DNA from: Ceratotherium simum simum | Lineage: Eukaryota > Chordata > Mammalia > Perissodactyla > Rhinocerotidae | Reading direction: 5' to 3' | Length of the DNA stretch: 64,000 bases | Assembly (NCBI RefSeq): GCF_000283155.1 | Contig: NW_004454178.1 | Span: 23,284,937-23,348,936, forward strand | Shown here: piece by piece, positions 38,470 through 50,986 of the stretch | How positions within the stretch are numbered: position 1 is the stretch's first letter | Layout of the letters: every line of letters starts with the position of its first letter | Made by a program: the position numbers and the translations under genes | Notes under the pieces: model-generated | The model's input: only the letters and a program-made list of their open reading frames with translations | Database searches by the model: none | What the model was told of the DNA's origin: nothing

Positions 38470-38683
38470 TACAGTCGTGCGCCACATAACAACATTTAAG
38501 TCAATGACGGACCGCATATATGACGGTGCTCCCATAAGATTAGTACCACGTAGTCTAGGTATGTAGTAGGCTGTACCATCTAGGTTTGTGTAGGTACACT
38601 CCATGATGTTCGCATAATGATGAAATTGCCTGACGGTGCGTTTCTGAGAACATATCCCCATTATTAAGTGGCCCATGACTGTA
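38470..38683 (+). mobile_element. Short Tigger/mariner-type MITE
   Basis: The left end is tacagtcgtgcgccacataacaac. The right end, 'gtggcccatgactgta', reversed gives tacagtcatgggccac, so the ends are imperfect inverted repeats bounded by TA. The interior 'aatgacggaccgcatatatg' and 'gtaccatctaggtttgtgta' are known from a Tigger-like family whose exact name I am unsure of. No transposase remains. Confidence 0.75.
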
Positions 38684-39065
38684 TGCAGGATGCATTTAGC
38701 TGGGCGCTTTGTGCAGAGAAGCTCACCTGCAAATAGTGACTGTGGGTTTTTTTCTTTTTTAAAATATTTTCCTCTGGAGCCACATTTAACTCTTACTCCT
38801 ACCTTCTGGTCTTTCTGGACATTCTCTTATTTCAATTTCAGAAGCAGGATCTTCTGAAACAGGCTTCTACTAATGAATAACTATTCTGGGGTCTGAGATT
38901 ATTGTTTTGGGGTCAGCTATGTTTTAACAACTCCGGGTTCTTAAAAGAATTAGGTCCCTGCTGAGTAAGGTGCCAGTTTTGAGCTTCCTGGGGACCTTTG
39001 GTTGCGGGAGGTGATCAGAGGTGCTTGTGGTCACCACGTTGCTCCTCTTTGTCCGTCTGCTCCAG

Positions 39066-39200
39066 ATGCCATAAGTTCCACCAACCCGCGGGTCATCGAT
39101 GACGCCAGGGCGCGGAAGCTCTCCAGCGACCTGAAGAGGTGTACATACTACGAGACGTGTGCCACGTACGGGCTCAACGTGGAGAGGGTCTTCCAGGACG
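39066..39200 (+). CDS. AGAP1: AGAP1 coding exon (end of the GTPase-like domain)
   Basis: This 135-bp exon completes the split Asp codon and reads (D)[17 protein letters not shown], then [18 protein letters not shown] and LNVERVFQD plus one base. ETCATYG is the counterpart of the G5 ETSAK motif, and TQD, formed across the junction with the preceding exon, stands in for NKx[15 protein letters not shown] is the AGAP1 form; AGAP3 has DSRARKLS (memory). The acceptor is 'ctgctccag' at 39065 and the donor gacg|gtaaat. Phase is 1 in and 1 out. The expected next residues, beginning VAQK, were not found in the remaining 24.8 kb, so the following exon lies beyond the window. Confidence 0.96.
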
Positions 39201-40784
39201 GTAAATACCCACTGCTGTGCATACAGCATCCCTTTGCCCTACAGCAGGTCACTCGTCCACATGGATGACAGAAACTCATCATTCCACGCATGAGCATTAG
39301 TCTGAGCACTGCATTTGAGAGTGATTCTCAATTCTGTGCTGTTTCAAGTGGTAGGTTCACAAGACGCACTAAACATCCACTCTAAAGCAATCCTAGAGCG
39401 AATTCTGTGTGTCACAATATATGACCTTTTTGGGTACAGGATGAAACATTTCTCGAACTATTTATGCACATGATCTGTCCAACTTACGCATGCACCATTT
39501 CTTCCTCACTGTAGTGGCTCATTTCATTCTTAATTCAAGCCCATCTTTGGAAAAAAGGCTTAAGTATTTCATTTTAGGCTTTGAGGAGAATAAACTGAAA
39601 AAAGAGAGTCAAGTTTGGCCAAAAATAATCACATATGAGGACTCATGGCTGAGAGCAAGCACCTGCACATAGGAGTCATTTCCATGTCATTGCATTCATT
39701 GTTGATCGCCCACCTCCAGGAAGGTCACACAGGAAGTTCTCCTGGAGGAGCGTAAGGTTCCACAAGGATAAACATTCACATACATGATTGTAATGCCAAG
39801 GTCAGGTTGGGAGAGAGGGGAGAGGGACAGAGGAAGATGTGTGGGAGATGGTGGGAGGAAGGGGTGGTCTCTAGCCTGGAGGGGTCAGGAGGGTCTGGGG
39901 TTAAGTGACTCTTTCAGCATTGAAGACCTGGGAGAAGGATGCTCCCGGCAAAGGGTCCCCTTTCCGGTGGGAGTCAAGGGAAATAAATCCTTCTGGTTAA
40001 ATCTGGTTTAGATGCACCTTCACAGCCCCCTGCTCTGGTGCCAAGGGGACTGAGGGCAGAGCAGGGTGGCGGGAGTGGTCTCTTCAGAGCTGCTCCGAGG
40101 TCATTGAGGCCTTGCTGTGCACCAACCCTGAGGAAAACTTGTTACTACTAGTACACATAGTGATTACAGGACTGCTCTCAGTACTTCCCCACACTGGGCA
40201 ATGTGTGCTTTTCTTTTCAATGTCCAAATTAGTTTTCAGGTGAAATTGTAGGAATTCCACACTTGCACCATTTTATTAAATTTTGAAGATTGCATCCATT
40301 TTCAAACTTTGCATTTTCTTCCCTTTTCCTTAACAGCCAGGTCCTTTTCTAAGTTGTCATCTCTTGCCTCCTATCTACCTCACAGATGATTATCAGTCTT
40401 TCTATTTTTCAGCACATTATCCTTTTTACTCCTTTATACCTCATATTTCTTGCTACCTTGTCCAATGCCAATTCTGAAGCAGCTCGGGATTTCGCTGAGA
40501 AACAGTACAAAGTCGCTGGGGATCTGCATTACATCCCTGTCTTCCTTCCTGTCACAGTTACACAGCCTCCTCCGACAATGCCATCATACTACTGAGTAGC
40601 AAACCCCCATTTAAAACACGTGCTGGGCCCGTGTTCGTAGCTCCTTGAATGTTGGTGAGGCCGTGAAGAATTAGGCAAGGAAGCACATGGAGTTCTTCAG
40701 GGTTCTAACCGGGCACAGTCACTGTTTGCCATTGAATAGCCGTGTGAATAACCCTGTGAATGTTAAAGTGGAGTATTTCAAACA

Positions 40785-41000
40785 AAGGTCCCCCAAATAG
40801 GGCTCACTGCCTGTTTTTATAAATAGACTTTTCTTGGAACATAGCTATGCCGTTTACAGGCCGTGGGGGATACAGGCCCCGCCGCTCTTGGTTGTCACCC
40901 CAGAGCTGAGTCAGTGCAACAGAGACCTCATGGCCCACAGAGCCTGACATGTTACTCTCCGGCCCTCTACATCCTGATGCAAGCAGTTGGAATTGGGTTG
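40785..41000 (-). repeat. DNA-transposon-like relic (hAT type, family unresolved)
   Basis: 'actgcctgtttttataaata' followed by gacttttcttggaacatagc, and 'gtgcaacagagacctcatgg' followed by cccacagagcctgac, match in order a common mammalian nonautonomous element. Its family name I cannot state with confidence. Confidence 0.45.
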
Positions 41001-41409
41001 CAAGGATGAGTTTATTCTGCACAATGATAGCTTTACTTGTGCATTTACCGTGGTTAGCAAACGTGAACTTTCCATAAATAAATGAGCTCATCTTATAAGT
41101 AATCACCGTAAGAAGTAATACCGGGGGATGCCACGGTCATGGAGCTTCCCTGCCCGGGGTCTGGAGCGTGTGAGGCAGTGGACAGGCAGTGGCCTGTGTG
41201 CTGGTGGTGCTTCACTGTCGTCCTTAGGGTGGAGCAGGCGAGGGGAGAGCAGGGATCTTTCCAGATGTCATTATATTAAAATATTAAAGTGTTCCCATTG
41301 CTGTGATAGCTCATGTGGTGGCTCCTCAAACAACGGTTTGACTGGTGCAGCACATTATACTCTTAGTGTAATTTTCACAGGCTTTGGAGATTTTAGTACA
41401 TTTTGTTGT

Positions 41410-41830
41410 TTCTTATTTTAGAAATAATACGTTCCCATTAAATATTTGGATTGTACAGAGTCAGAAAAGGAAATTATACCTGTGATACTACAATTTCTGC
41501 AGCTATTGTGATGATTTCATCCTTAAAATATTTTTTTATTTCATATGAAGGTAAGTTGTAAAAATAAAATTAGGGTTACTCTGCATATTTTATAGGGTAA
41601 TTACGTGGTATATATTTGTTAAATCGTAGCCTCTTTAATCGTTAGTGGTCACAGCAGGTGCAAACCGAGTGGGGACTGTACTCAGTGCTTAGAAATCATT
41701 AACACTAACAGTCCATTTTCATCCTCAAGGAAAAAGAACTTGTAAGGTTTAGAGTTAAAGAAATCGAGGTTCAGAAAAGTTAACATAATGTGACTAAAGG
41801 CACTTCCCCTGGATTAGACCCCTGTTTTGG
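41410..41830 (-). repeat. LINE-like and MIR-like debris
   Basis: 41420-41600 resembles an L1M 3' tract. 41650-41800 ('taaagaaatcgaggttcaga' followed by aaagttaacat) resembles reversed MIR. Both are strongly decayed. Confidence 0.35.
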
Positions 41831-42407
41831 GTCCAAGAGCTTAGAACCTTAGCCATTTTGTCATTAACATGGAAGTGATGTGGGTCCCGTCCACTTACCT
41901 GGGGAAGCTGGGCGGAGGGCAAGTCCACTGTGCTGGTTTGCTGCCCGCTCACGGACTTGGTTTATTTGGAGTTCTCTATTGACTTTCAGGCTCCTCTATG
42001 CCTTACGGCTTACTTTTATTTATGTACTTTTTTATATATTTGCATTGTAGAAGGAGAGAATAAAGAAAAAGCATATCATTTCTATGTAACATTTAGCTTA
42101 TCAACAAAAGAAGAAAACAGCCCAGGTGTGTCACACCAGAGCCGACTTCCACCTGCCCCTGCAGACCAAGCTCCTCGTCGGCCGGCCACCCAGGTTTATT
42201 TTTTAAGAGACCAGGGACTTGAGGCTTTGCTTCTTTAACTTGTGACTTCTTAGTGTCCTGAAACAGGAGAAAAATTGTGAAACGAATGGAGAAACATGTC
42301 TGTTTACTTTTCTCTTATTGGTTAGTTGTCAAATGGCTGTTGGACAGTAATTCAGGAGGGAGGTTCTTTGTTGCCATCAGGAGTATCAGGAGGCGGGGAA
42401 GTAGGTT

Positions 42408-42434
42408 GGTTCATTCATTCATTCATTCATTCGA
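42408..42434. repeat. (ATTC)n microsatellite
   Basis: Six tandem ttca units. It heads a short L2-like reversed 3' end ('ctctggttaggggtagagat'). Confidence 0.85.
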
Positions 42435-43015
42435 GCACCACCTTTCCACACGCGCTGCCTCTGGTTAGGGGTAGAGATACAGTGGTGGAGCCCCTGCCTT
42501 GGTGAAGTGAAGTCCGGTAGGGAGGATAAACACAGAACCATCACTCCGAGATGTAAGCGTGCATCTTGCCTGGGGGTGGAGAAGAAGTGTGATGGACAAG
42601 ATTGCTTTCTGTTGCCCCCTCTCAGCAGTCTGGGATCATCTTCCCTTGCTGAGTTGGTGTGGCTTGTGGAGCAGAACCATCTGGCCTGGTAGGGGTTCCT
42701 GTAAATAAGACTCCTCTTTTGAGAATTAATACACTGTTTGTACTTGATCTTTGCAGCTGAATCTGACTTGAGACCTGGTTGCCCATCTGCTTGTCTCGAT
42801 TTCCAGAGGAGCCCTGCAGAGAGTTCAGGGGCCCCAGCAGGCTGGACGCAGGGAATTGAGGCAGCTGTGAGCTGCACAGGGCCCACCCTCTGTGTCCCTC
42901 AGTCTGTCCGATTCTGTGCAGTTCTGTTTGCTGCTCTCTGTGTCTGGGAGATTAACTATAGGCTTTTGTATTTTTAACATTATAATGGTGAGTTCTGTTT
43001 GGCATTAAGTTTTTT

Positions 43016-43196
43016 TTTTTTTTTTGTGAGGAATACTGGCCCTGGGCTAACATCTGGGCCTATCTTCCTCCACTTTATGTGGGTCGCTGCCACAGCATGG
43101 CCTGACAAGCGGTGCCTTGGTGCGCACCCAGGATCCGAACCTGGGCCGCCAGCAGCAGAGCGCTCGCACTTAACTGCTATGCCACAGGGCCGGCCC
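43016..43196 (-). mobile_element. ERE-type SINE (minus orientation), one tail module
   Basis: A T run is followed by 'ctggccctgggctaacatct', 'tgtgggtcgctgccacagca', a B-box complement ggatccgaacc, and the end gccggccc. A 16-bp perfect target-site duplication, tggcattaagtttttt, lies at 43000-43015 and 43197-43212. Confidence 0.95.
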
Positions 43197-44829
43197 TGGC
43201 ATTAAGTTTTTTGGAAGTCCCTGGTCATTTGCTCTCTTAGGGCCTGGATACATGAAGAGACAGGATGACAGAAAAATAAAGTTAATTCTCTGCAGACATT
43301 ATTTCCCTGGTGCTGTGATTTTTTTTAAAAAGAGAAGTTTCTCTCAGTCTCTGTAAAGGAACCAACTCTGAGTGGCGGAAGCCCTTGCCCTGAGCATGTC
43401 TTCCATGGCATTTTAGTCCAGTCGTTGGGTAGGTAAAGGAGGGTAGTGTTGGTGATGGGACTGTTCAACCTACATGTTCAGAGATAACCTAAAATAATTA
43501 TAACTTGGTGACAAAAATAAACTCTTCCCCCAGAAGACCAAGCATTGCTTAAAGGTAGCAAAATGTCATTTGTGTGTAGGTGGTGAAAGGGTCCCTTGGA
43601 GCATTACATGTGCCATCTTGGGAACAAGAAAATGGCTCTGCCCCCTAGTCTTCAAGATGGAGCATTGGAGATTTTAGTTCCCTGCAGTTGGATTTTGGAA
43701 ATTGTGAATTTTTAGTGTCTTTTCAAACACTTTTAAATTTCTCATGTACATTGAGTGTCTGTGTTCGAAGCTTGTTTTGCCTCCAGTGACAGTGACGTAT
43801 AATGGATGCATGATGAGCGGTGTGATTTGTGTCACAGTATAGTTACCTTATTCAACCTAAGGACGAGGGAGAATCAGGTTTTTGTTTGTTTTGGCATCTT
43901 ATGGAATAGAGCCAATGGACTCCCTAAGTTTTGGGGAGTATATTTTATAATTTTGGTATCTGACTTGTATGGGATACTTTAAAGATCCCTGATACCCAAA
44001 GAAGAGTGGTTTCCCTTCATACAGAATGAGGAGCAGAAACAGACGGTGGTACCAAAACATTGTTTTAATTTTCCCTATATTGGCTACTTAATGAGCTTTC
44101 CCTGTCTGTTTCCTGGAATGAGCTGGTAGAGATTTATCTGAATTGTGAACAGTACTGTTTTATATGTGAGCTGTTGATTATGCATCCCAGTGTCAGTGGC
44201 TTTGTATGCAGAATTTAATATTGTTGCATGTATATTCTAAAATTGCAGTCATTTGTTAAATTCTAATTCACACCATCCTGTTATACAAATTAAGACTTAC
44301 TCCCCACTAAAACTTTAACTTCTTACCTTCTTAAACTTGTGTTCATAGGACAGTAGGAAAACCTGCATGCAAAATTTTGCTCTGTCAATAATTGTTAGGC
44401 CAGGTCAAGATCCATAGAAACCAAGATCTAGATAAATTACAGATTACCATCTGTCCGCTTAACTCTCCCCAAGACTGTGTTATTTGTCAAGGGTAATAGG
44501 GTATTTAGTGATGTCATATAGATACCTTTCCTTCTAGGATAGATCTGTGTTATTTATATTAAAAGAAACAATTCGGTTTTAGGTGCATGTGGGTGGAAAA
44601 GCTGGGCGATAGCATTTAAAGAGTTCCGTTTACCAATTGCTAGCGCTGCTCCAGCCTTAACGTTTACTGGGGCTTCCCCATTTACATGCTTATGTGTATT
44701 GTCCTGGTGGGTGGGCATGTATCTGACAGAGTGGTCCCCATTCTATGTCAGATCCATGTCGATCTTTCAACACCATCACCCCAGCTTGTAAATTGGTCTT
44801 GCAGTTAACATTCTGGAAAGCGCTTTCAT

Positions 44830-44990
44830 AGAAGCCGTTCCACTTGATTTTCACCCCTGCCTGGGGATGGCTCACCAGGACGTGGATAACCCATGCTAAG
44901 GGCTGAGCCAGGAGAGGTTGCGTGACTGGCCCAAGGTTATGCGTTAAGTCCGGGAGCCTCGGTTTGCTTTCCATCCTTTGCTTCCGAAGA
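44830..44990 (-). repeat. MIR-like relic (minus orientation)
   Basis: 'gactggcccaaggttatgcg' followed by ttaagtccgggagcctcgg recalls the reversed MIR core. It is decayed and of low certainty. Confidence 0.4.
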
Positions 44991-45029
44991 CTGAAATCCT
45001 GATGCACAAATCCATTTCGCCCTAGGCAT

Positions 45030-45260
45030 CTGCCGCTGCCTGCTGCTGATTATGGGAGTGTCCGAAACAAGATTCGCTGTGTTAATGAGCCCAATTTGTG
45101 CAACCTAATTGCATGTATTGGAGCATCATTAAGTGTAAGCATCTTCTGGGACCTTCCTCCCGTGTACTGCATCATCTTGCCTTTGGTTTTGCTGACGCTG
45201 CAGTCTTGTGTTTGTGCTGCTAAAGGAGATGTCAATTAGGCCTCTTCCGTTCTTTCCTGG
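45030..45260. promoter_or_regulatory. Candidate conserved enhancer with homeodomain/POU-like sites
   Basis: This nonrepetitive block carries gttaatgag, cctaattgcatg (homeodomain core plus octamer-like half), cattaag and tcaattagg within 160 bases, plus E-box-like and TGACG elements. It lies in the large intron after the exon at 39066. GBX2, a developmental regulator, is a known neighbour of AGAP1 in mammals, so a long-range enhancer is plausible. That is inference. Confidence 0.4.
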
Positions 45261-47089
45261 AACTGGCTTAGTTTTCATTGTTGGGATGGCCAATTTTATT
45301 ATGTTTTTGTCGCTGTTGGTTTTCTCCTTTCTTTATTACGTTAGAGATTAGATTGGAGCCAATGTATTTTTATACTTATATTTATTTTTCTCCAAGGGAG
45401 TGCTTTTTGAAATAAGATTTTTCATGTTTGAAAGCAAGCCATATATATGTGTACCTTTGGCATTTAATATATATCAAAAAGGTGAACTAATGAGTCATTG
45501 TTGATATATACTTTTTTATCATTTGTAATAATGGCTCATATTTATGTTGCAGTGTAAGGGCTTATGATGTAAGACAGTAGGTCTTATTAGGCCTGATTTA
45601 CATCTGGGAACCACAGTCTCTGAGATGTTTGCATCCTAAAGTCACATCCTACAGCTGGTGTCAGGTGAGGCCAGCACGTCCTTTACCTACTGTCGGTTTT
45701 TGCTATCCATCGGTGCCTGTCCCTGTCACCATGTCCACATGCCCCTCCCCCCTGCACATGCTCACCGCCCTCTCTGCATTGAAAAGTTGTACATGCAAGA
45801 CTTCTCATGACAGAGGTCTCGTTAGCCGGTATTATGATAGGGGAAAAAAATAGTTCAGCTGCTTAAATTGCACTTTGTTTAATATTTTAAAACTTTCTAA
45901 TAAGAATGACATAAAGTAACCTACGTAAGGTTTAGGTAAGGCTTATGTGGCGATGCTGAAGTAGGGCAAAAAAGAAAAGGAAAATGTTCATCAGGTTCCT
46001 CTAAAGTTAAGTGGCTGTGTCTTGAAAGGTGGTTTTGCTCCTGGTTTCGCGGCTGCACTGCTGTCATCATTAACCACTAGTGTCATTGGCTGTCACCGCC
46101 TGGTATCTTCTAACATGGTCTAATCCTGTGGAAATTAGAATCTGCAGGTTGCCTCCAAAAGAGCCACATCTGGCCCATGGTTTATTGTCTCTCACTAAAC
46201 TGACAAGTACCTGCCTGGTGTTAAGATTAAGTCAACTTTGAGCCAGCTGGTGGAGGGAGTCTTTCTGTTTGTGCTAGAGCCCTGGTTTATATTTGGATGG
46301 GAGAGTGCATGAATGATTTACAGTGATTATTTTTATAAAACATAACATTGTCAATACCTCTTGTATATGCATTTTCAATTCCAGGTAATTTCTTAACCAA
46401 AGAGGCTTTCTCTGTTAGCAGTGTTAAATCACAAATTAAAAGAATGAACTAATACCAAAAGTAAAGTACTAACTTTTGGTGCAGTAAACCATATTTTCAG
46501 AGGTTAAAAAAAAGAAAAAAAAAAAACCTTCTGCATTAATATTTTCAGAAAAAGAATTAGTTTGAGTTCAAAAATTCTTAGTTGGGAAGCTGTAATGCAT
46601 GTGTGACAGTCGAGCCCAGCATCCAGCCCATAATCTGCAACCATGTCTTTCCAGCACTTTCAGCAAATAGGACATGTGTTAAGTTAGGATGGAATCAATG
46701 ACTGGGCTACACCAAACATTTGTAGGACTAAGTTGAGAATGTGTATGAGGTGATGATCCTCAAATAATCCAAGCATTTTAAAATATTATTATTAATTTGT
46801 CAAAAGTATGAAATGAGCTTGTTTCTTGCTTGGAGTCTCTTTGTTTAGAAGTTGCCCTGTTGAAGAGTTTATCTCTTGTCCATTGAACTGTTCGGTGGAC
46901 CCAGAGGCCAGACTTTTCAAGAGGAATTATCTCCTTAGAATACTTTACTTAATATCACCCATCCAAAATGGAACTTTTTAGGTAGGGGGGAATATGTGAA
47001 TTATCAGTGTGGTCCATACTCCACAGATGACAGCTGCTAGCCTCAACAACATGGAGTCAGGTACAAAACTTGATAATTCTTTAACTAGT

Positions 47090-47740
47090 TTATGATATGG
47101 TTAGAAGGAACCATTACAAGTAAAGGCATTTTGATTCTTCCAGAAAGTGTATGGGAAGAACTCATCTTCAAGTCTTTATCAAGACTGACGTTATTACAAA
47201 TAACGAGAGAAGTAAATAATCTTTTATTTCATAATGTTGTGGAATATCATGTTAATAGAGGCTTTGATCTTTTCTGGCAGTTTCCTACCCTAAGTCTGGA
47301 ATTTTTCATGCTGTGCTTCTCCTATTGGAAACGTTAAGCGGGCACCGATACTCAGATATGTGCACAGAGTTGCCTGAATTAACTCTCACGCTGCCGACAA
47401 GAGGTCATTAAACACATTATTAGTAAATATTCTCTATTTTGATTTCCGTGTTAAGACTCCTGTCTTTTGCTCATGGAATTAGTTTTATCAGTGACATAGA
47501 AAATGGTTATTTCAGTGCTTTTCTGCGCTGCAGCGTGGTAGCTGTTTTGCCCCAGGATTCCTCTTAATGACTGTAGCCAGCTTGAATTAGCTTGATGTAT
47601 CATTAATGCATACAAATGGCTTTTATTTTTGTTCGTAATCTGTTCATAATGCCACGGCATTCTGCTCTTTCTAATGTTTTTAGAATGATTAAATGGCGAT
47701 GTACTTTTTGACCTATTTAACCCTCCACGCATCTCTGATC
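47090..47740. other. Possible conserved noncoding block
   Basis: A nonrepetitive AT-rich segment with 'gatgtatcattaatgcatac' and several other ATTA cores. An 81-codon open frame at 47092-47337 sits at its left but has no recognisable homology and no splice context, so I treat it as noncoding. Confidence 0.3.
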
Positions 47741-48321
47741 AAAAGAATATGAAAATATTACTTAACTAGGAGAGTCAGAAGTTGTTATGATCTATAGCTG
47801 ATGTTTACAAGTGATTTTGAAGTCTTTATTTTATAACATTTTTTTCCTTATAGAATATGGACATAGTCATATTTTGGATAACCTTCAGTTCATGAAAGAA
47901 AAGGAAAAGTGATCCTCAAGGAAGTTGACTTTTTAAGTTGTGAGATTCTTTGACACGAGAAAGGGGAGCTTTACCCCGTGGGTGTTGATATTTTTGCATG
48001 CTACTTACGGGGTGCGCCTGGCCAGGCATTGGCTCCAGGAGTGTGCAAGGGAGTCTGGATCAGAGCAGAATGTGGGCATCCCGCAAGGCCAGGCTCTAGA
48101 ATCTGGGGTTAGTTTGTGTATTGAGCACAGACCTACTGGAAATGCTGTAAAGAGGAGACTGATACACTAACAACCTTATTGATCTTTCCGGATTTAGGGA
48201 AAAGTAAGCTGTGAAGAGTGGATTGCAAACTTGTTTATCTAAAAGAAAAACAGACTGTAAAAACTTAGATGAGTATGTTGGATTTTGTGAGATTTGCCAA
48301 AGAAAAGAGAGAGACGATTTT

Positions 48322-48562
48322 TTGGTGTGTGTGAGAGGAAGATGGGCCCTGTGGTAACATCTGCCAATCCTCCTCTTTTTGCTGAAGAAGACTGGCCGTG
48401 GGCTAACATCCGTGCCCATCTTCCTCCACTTTACATGGGATGCCGCCACAGCATGGCTTGCCAAGTGGTGCGTCAGTGCGCGCCTGGGATCCGAACCGGC
48501 AAACCCCGGGCTGCCGCAGCGGAGCGTGCGCACTTAACCGCTTGCACCACCAGGCTGGCCCT
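48322..48562 (-). mobile_element. ERE-type SINE (minus orientation), two tail modules
   Basis: Two tandem tail modules on the left ('gtggtaacatctgccaatcc', then 'gggctaacatccgtgcccat'), a B-box complement ggatccgaacc, and the head ending caggctggccc. The target-site duplication gagagacgattttt (48308-48321) versus gagagatgattttt (48563-48576) has one mismatch. Confidence 0.93.
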
Positions 48563-48599
48563 GAGAGATGATTTTTAAAGGATATGAAGAGTGGAAATA

Positions 48600-49085
48600 A
48601 AAACCACCCATAACACCACCACCCAGTGGCTGTCATTGTTAAGGCCTGGTGTATGTATGCGTGCCTCCCACGTATTAGAAAAAATGGATTATCAGACATT
48701 GTAACATTTTACCACCTGCTTTTTCACATAAATACTTTTTCTACAATATCATTTCTAATCTTTGAATTGTATTCCATTGAGTGAATATATCACGTTTTTT
48801 TGGCCCAATGCTCTGTTAGACATTTAGGGCCTTTTTCCCCCTATTAATTTATTTGTTTTGGGATCAATGCTTCAGTGGATGGCTCTTTACCTACATCTGT
48901 ATCTCCATCTGTCATTTCTTGAGGATGCAGCTCTAGAAGTGAGACTGTGGGTCGGTGACTCGCATAGCTTCGTGGCTCTTGGTCCTTGTTGTCCAGTAGC
49001 CTCCTGGGGAGTCTGCACCCATTCGGATCTCCCACAGCAGGTATCCTTTCTCTGCACCCTGGCCACACTGGATATTTTCATATTA
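48600..49085 (+). repeat. L1M-type LINE 3' relic
   Basis: 'accacctgctttttcacata', 'tttgaattgtattccattga' followed by gtgaatatatcac, 'gttagacatttagggccttt', and 'ctctagaagtgagactgtgg' follow a well-known LINE 3' tract in order. It is directly adjacent to the SINE at 48322-48562. Confidence 0.5.
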
Positions 49086-50986
49086 AAAATTTGCGTTGTT
49101 TATAGGCAGAAAATAATCATAACTTCTAGTTTGTTTCAAATATTATTTTCAATGGATCTGTCTCTTAACGTGAAAATAAGCTCATCTCCTGTGATCAGTT
49201 GTTTTGTGAAGGAGTAGTCTCTTGGGTGGGAAAAGGTTGGCATATTGGGGTGACACGTGGGGAGCAGGTGGTCCTTGCTGCTTTTGCAGATGTGTCCTCT
49301 CCGGTATCTCAGGTGGGTTCGCTGAGACTGGAGCACCCTGGCTCCCCAGAGGGCACGCGGCCCAGAGACTGGTCCCGAGTTCCCTGTACGGCTGCGACCT
49401 TCAGTGGTGAGCTAGACGTCAGAAGTGGCGTGTTTCGTCAGGCTTCTGAGGGAAGCAAAGAGAAAACGACATTCCTGGTGCCTTGATCTTGGACCTCCCC
49501 CTTAGCGGTATGTCATGTTAGCGCTCGGAAGGACTCGAGAAGCCCTCTGAACCCACCCCTCATTTCCACACACAGGAATGGAGTTCCAGAGAAGGGCATG
49601 CCTGCCGTGGTCACAGGGCAAGACTGGTGGCTGCGTCTTAAGCACGATTTTTCTGCTGCTCTGTATCGTCCTTCTGGAGTGAATCCTGGAACTTCTTCTA
49701 GACCAGTATTTCCCAAATGCTCAAAGTACATCCTCCTTTTTGGTGAATATAAAAGTCTTATTTCATTATTAAATGTTTGAAACGTCAAAATTGAGGAAGC
49801 CCACACAAGTCACTACTGTGAAAATTAGAGAATTCAAACATGAGCAAGCATTCTTTTTTTCTGTCATGTCCTGAATCGGCGTGTGGAAGGTGGAGCACTT
49901 CACTGGCACGGATGATGGCTGCTTCATTTTCCAGCTCTGCATGCTCCCCCGGGTGCCACCCACATTCAGTTACCATCGCACGCTGCCCCCAAAGGGCTAG
50001 CCCCTTCATTGGGTGCGTGTGGGGCCTACAGGCTTGTACTTAGACATGTAATCAATAAACAGCAGTCGAGTCTAAAAGGAGCGAGAACCTAAAAAGTGTT
50101 CCCTTGGGGGATTGTCTGGCTAGCTGTTGCGTTATCAGGCCTGTTGCCATGAGAAAGCAGAGCAGGCGGCACTGCCGGCCTCCCTCCCCCCCGGAGACAC
50201 TCTGCAGCTCTTGTGCATGTACGCGTCTGTGTCTGCAGGGGACGCTGTGATCCGTCCCTGGCCAACTACTCCAAGTACAGCCATAGTTCAAGAATTTTTT
50301 TGGTCTGCGATGTTTGGAGTTTCAGGAAACTCCGTCACATTTAACTTTCTGTGCAAACTGTAAGAAAAAAACATTGAACATGGATGCAAGGATATACTCC
50401 GATCCCTGCGCCAAGATTTCATTGTTAAATGAAATGCCAAGGTGTCTTCTGCATTTAAGTTCATTTCTTGCATGACCCACAACCTTGTAGACTTGCAGAT
50501 CTGGGAGGACCTGAGACCACACCCTCCTCTTCCGCTGCTGTCCAGATGAGCAGGCAGGGCCCGCAAAGCCAGTCCCATCAGAGACACCGTTAGTGGCAAA
50601 GCAGGAGCTGGAAATTAGGTTCCTAGCCATTGGCTGCACAGTATTACCTTTCTTCTGTGAATGTTATACTCAGAAGCCATGGATTACATTTTAAAACCTA
50701 GTAGTGAATGAAAATGCTCCTTTAAGTTATAATTATTTTTAATAAAATGTAATAAGCCATTTCACCACTGAGAGTTCTTGGGTTAAATGGAGGACTATAA
50801 TCAATATATAAATTATTTCTGATAAGTATTTAATAAAAACTCATTCACACAAACTGTTTTCTTCATGTAATAGAATACATGGGTAATAGAACACTGGATC
50901 TGTGACAGGCTCTCTGAGATTCAATGAAAATAGGGTGAAAAGGAAGTGTTTGCTTTGAGTACTGGATTTTGTAATGTAGTAGGATG

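Larger units (their letters stand above)
33900..39065 (+). other. AGAP1: AGAP1 intron (5.2 kb)
   Basis: The intron is bounded by gtgagt at 33900 and ctgctccag ending at 39065. It holds a strong CTCF-like site near 35.08 kb, a young full-length SINE at 37758-38037 and a short MITE at 38470-38683. In 33900-35080 and 35100-37740 I see no named element. The 149-codon open frame at 36672-37121 has no coding character that I can recognise. Confidence 0.9.

Noticed and set aside
4361..39200. Assignment to AGAP2 or AGAP3
   Set aside because: [20 protein letters not shown] and [11 protein letters not shown] fit AGAP1. The AGAP3 forms I recall differ at each place.
42419..42886. 155-codon open frame on the minus strand
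   Set aside because: Its start lies in unrelated intron and its end runs into an ATTC microsatellite and L2-like sequence. No homology is recognised.
47092..47337. 81-codon open frame in AT-rich sequence as a small gene
   Set aside because: No recognised similarity and no Kozak or splice context. The block looks more like noncoding conserved or neutral sequence.
48096..48578. Open frames of 94-145 codons on both strands
   Set aside because: They run through the ERE-type SINE at 48322-48562. Similar frames recur in the other SINE copies.
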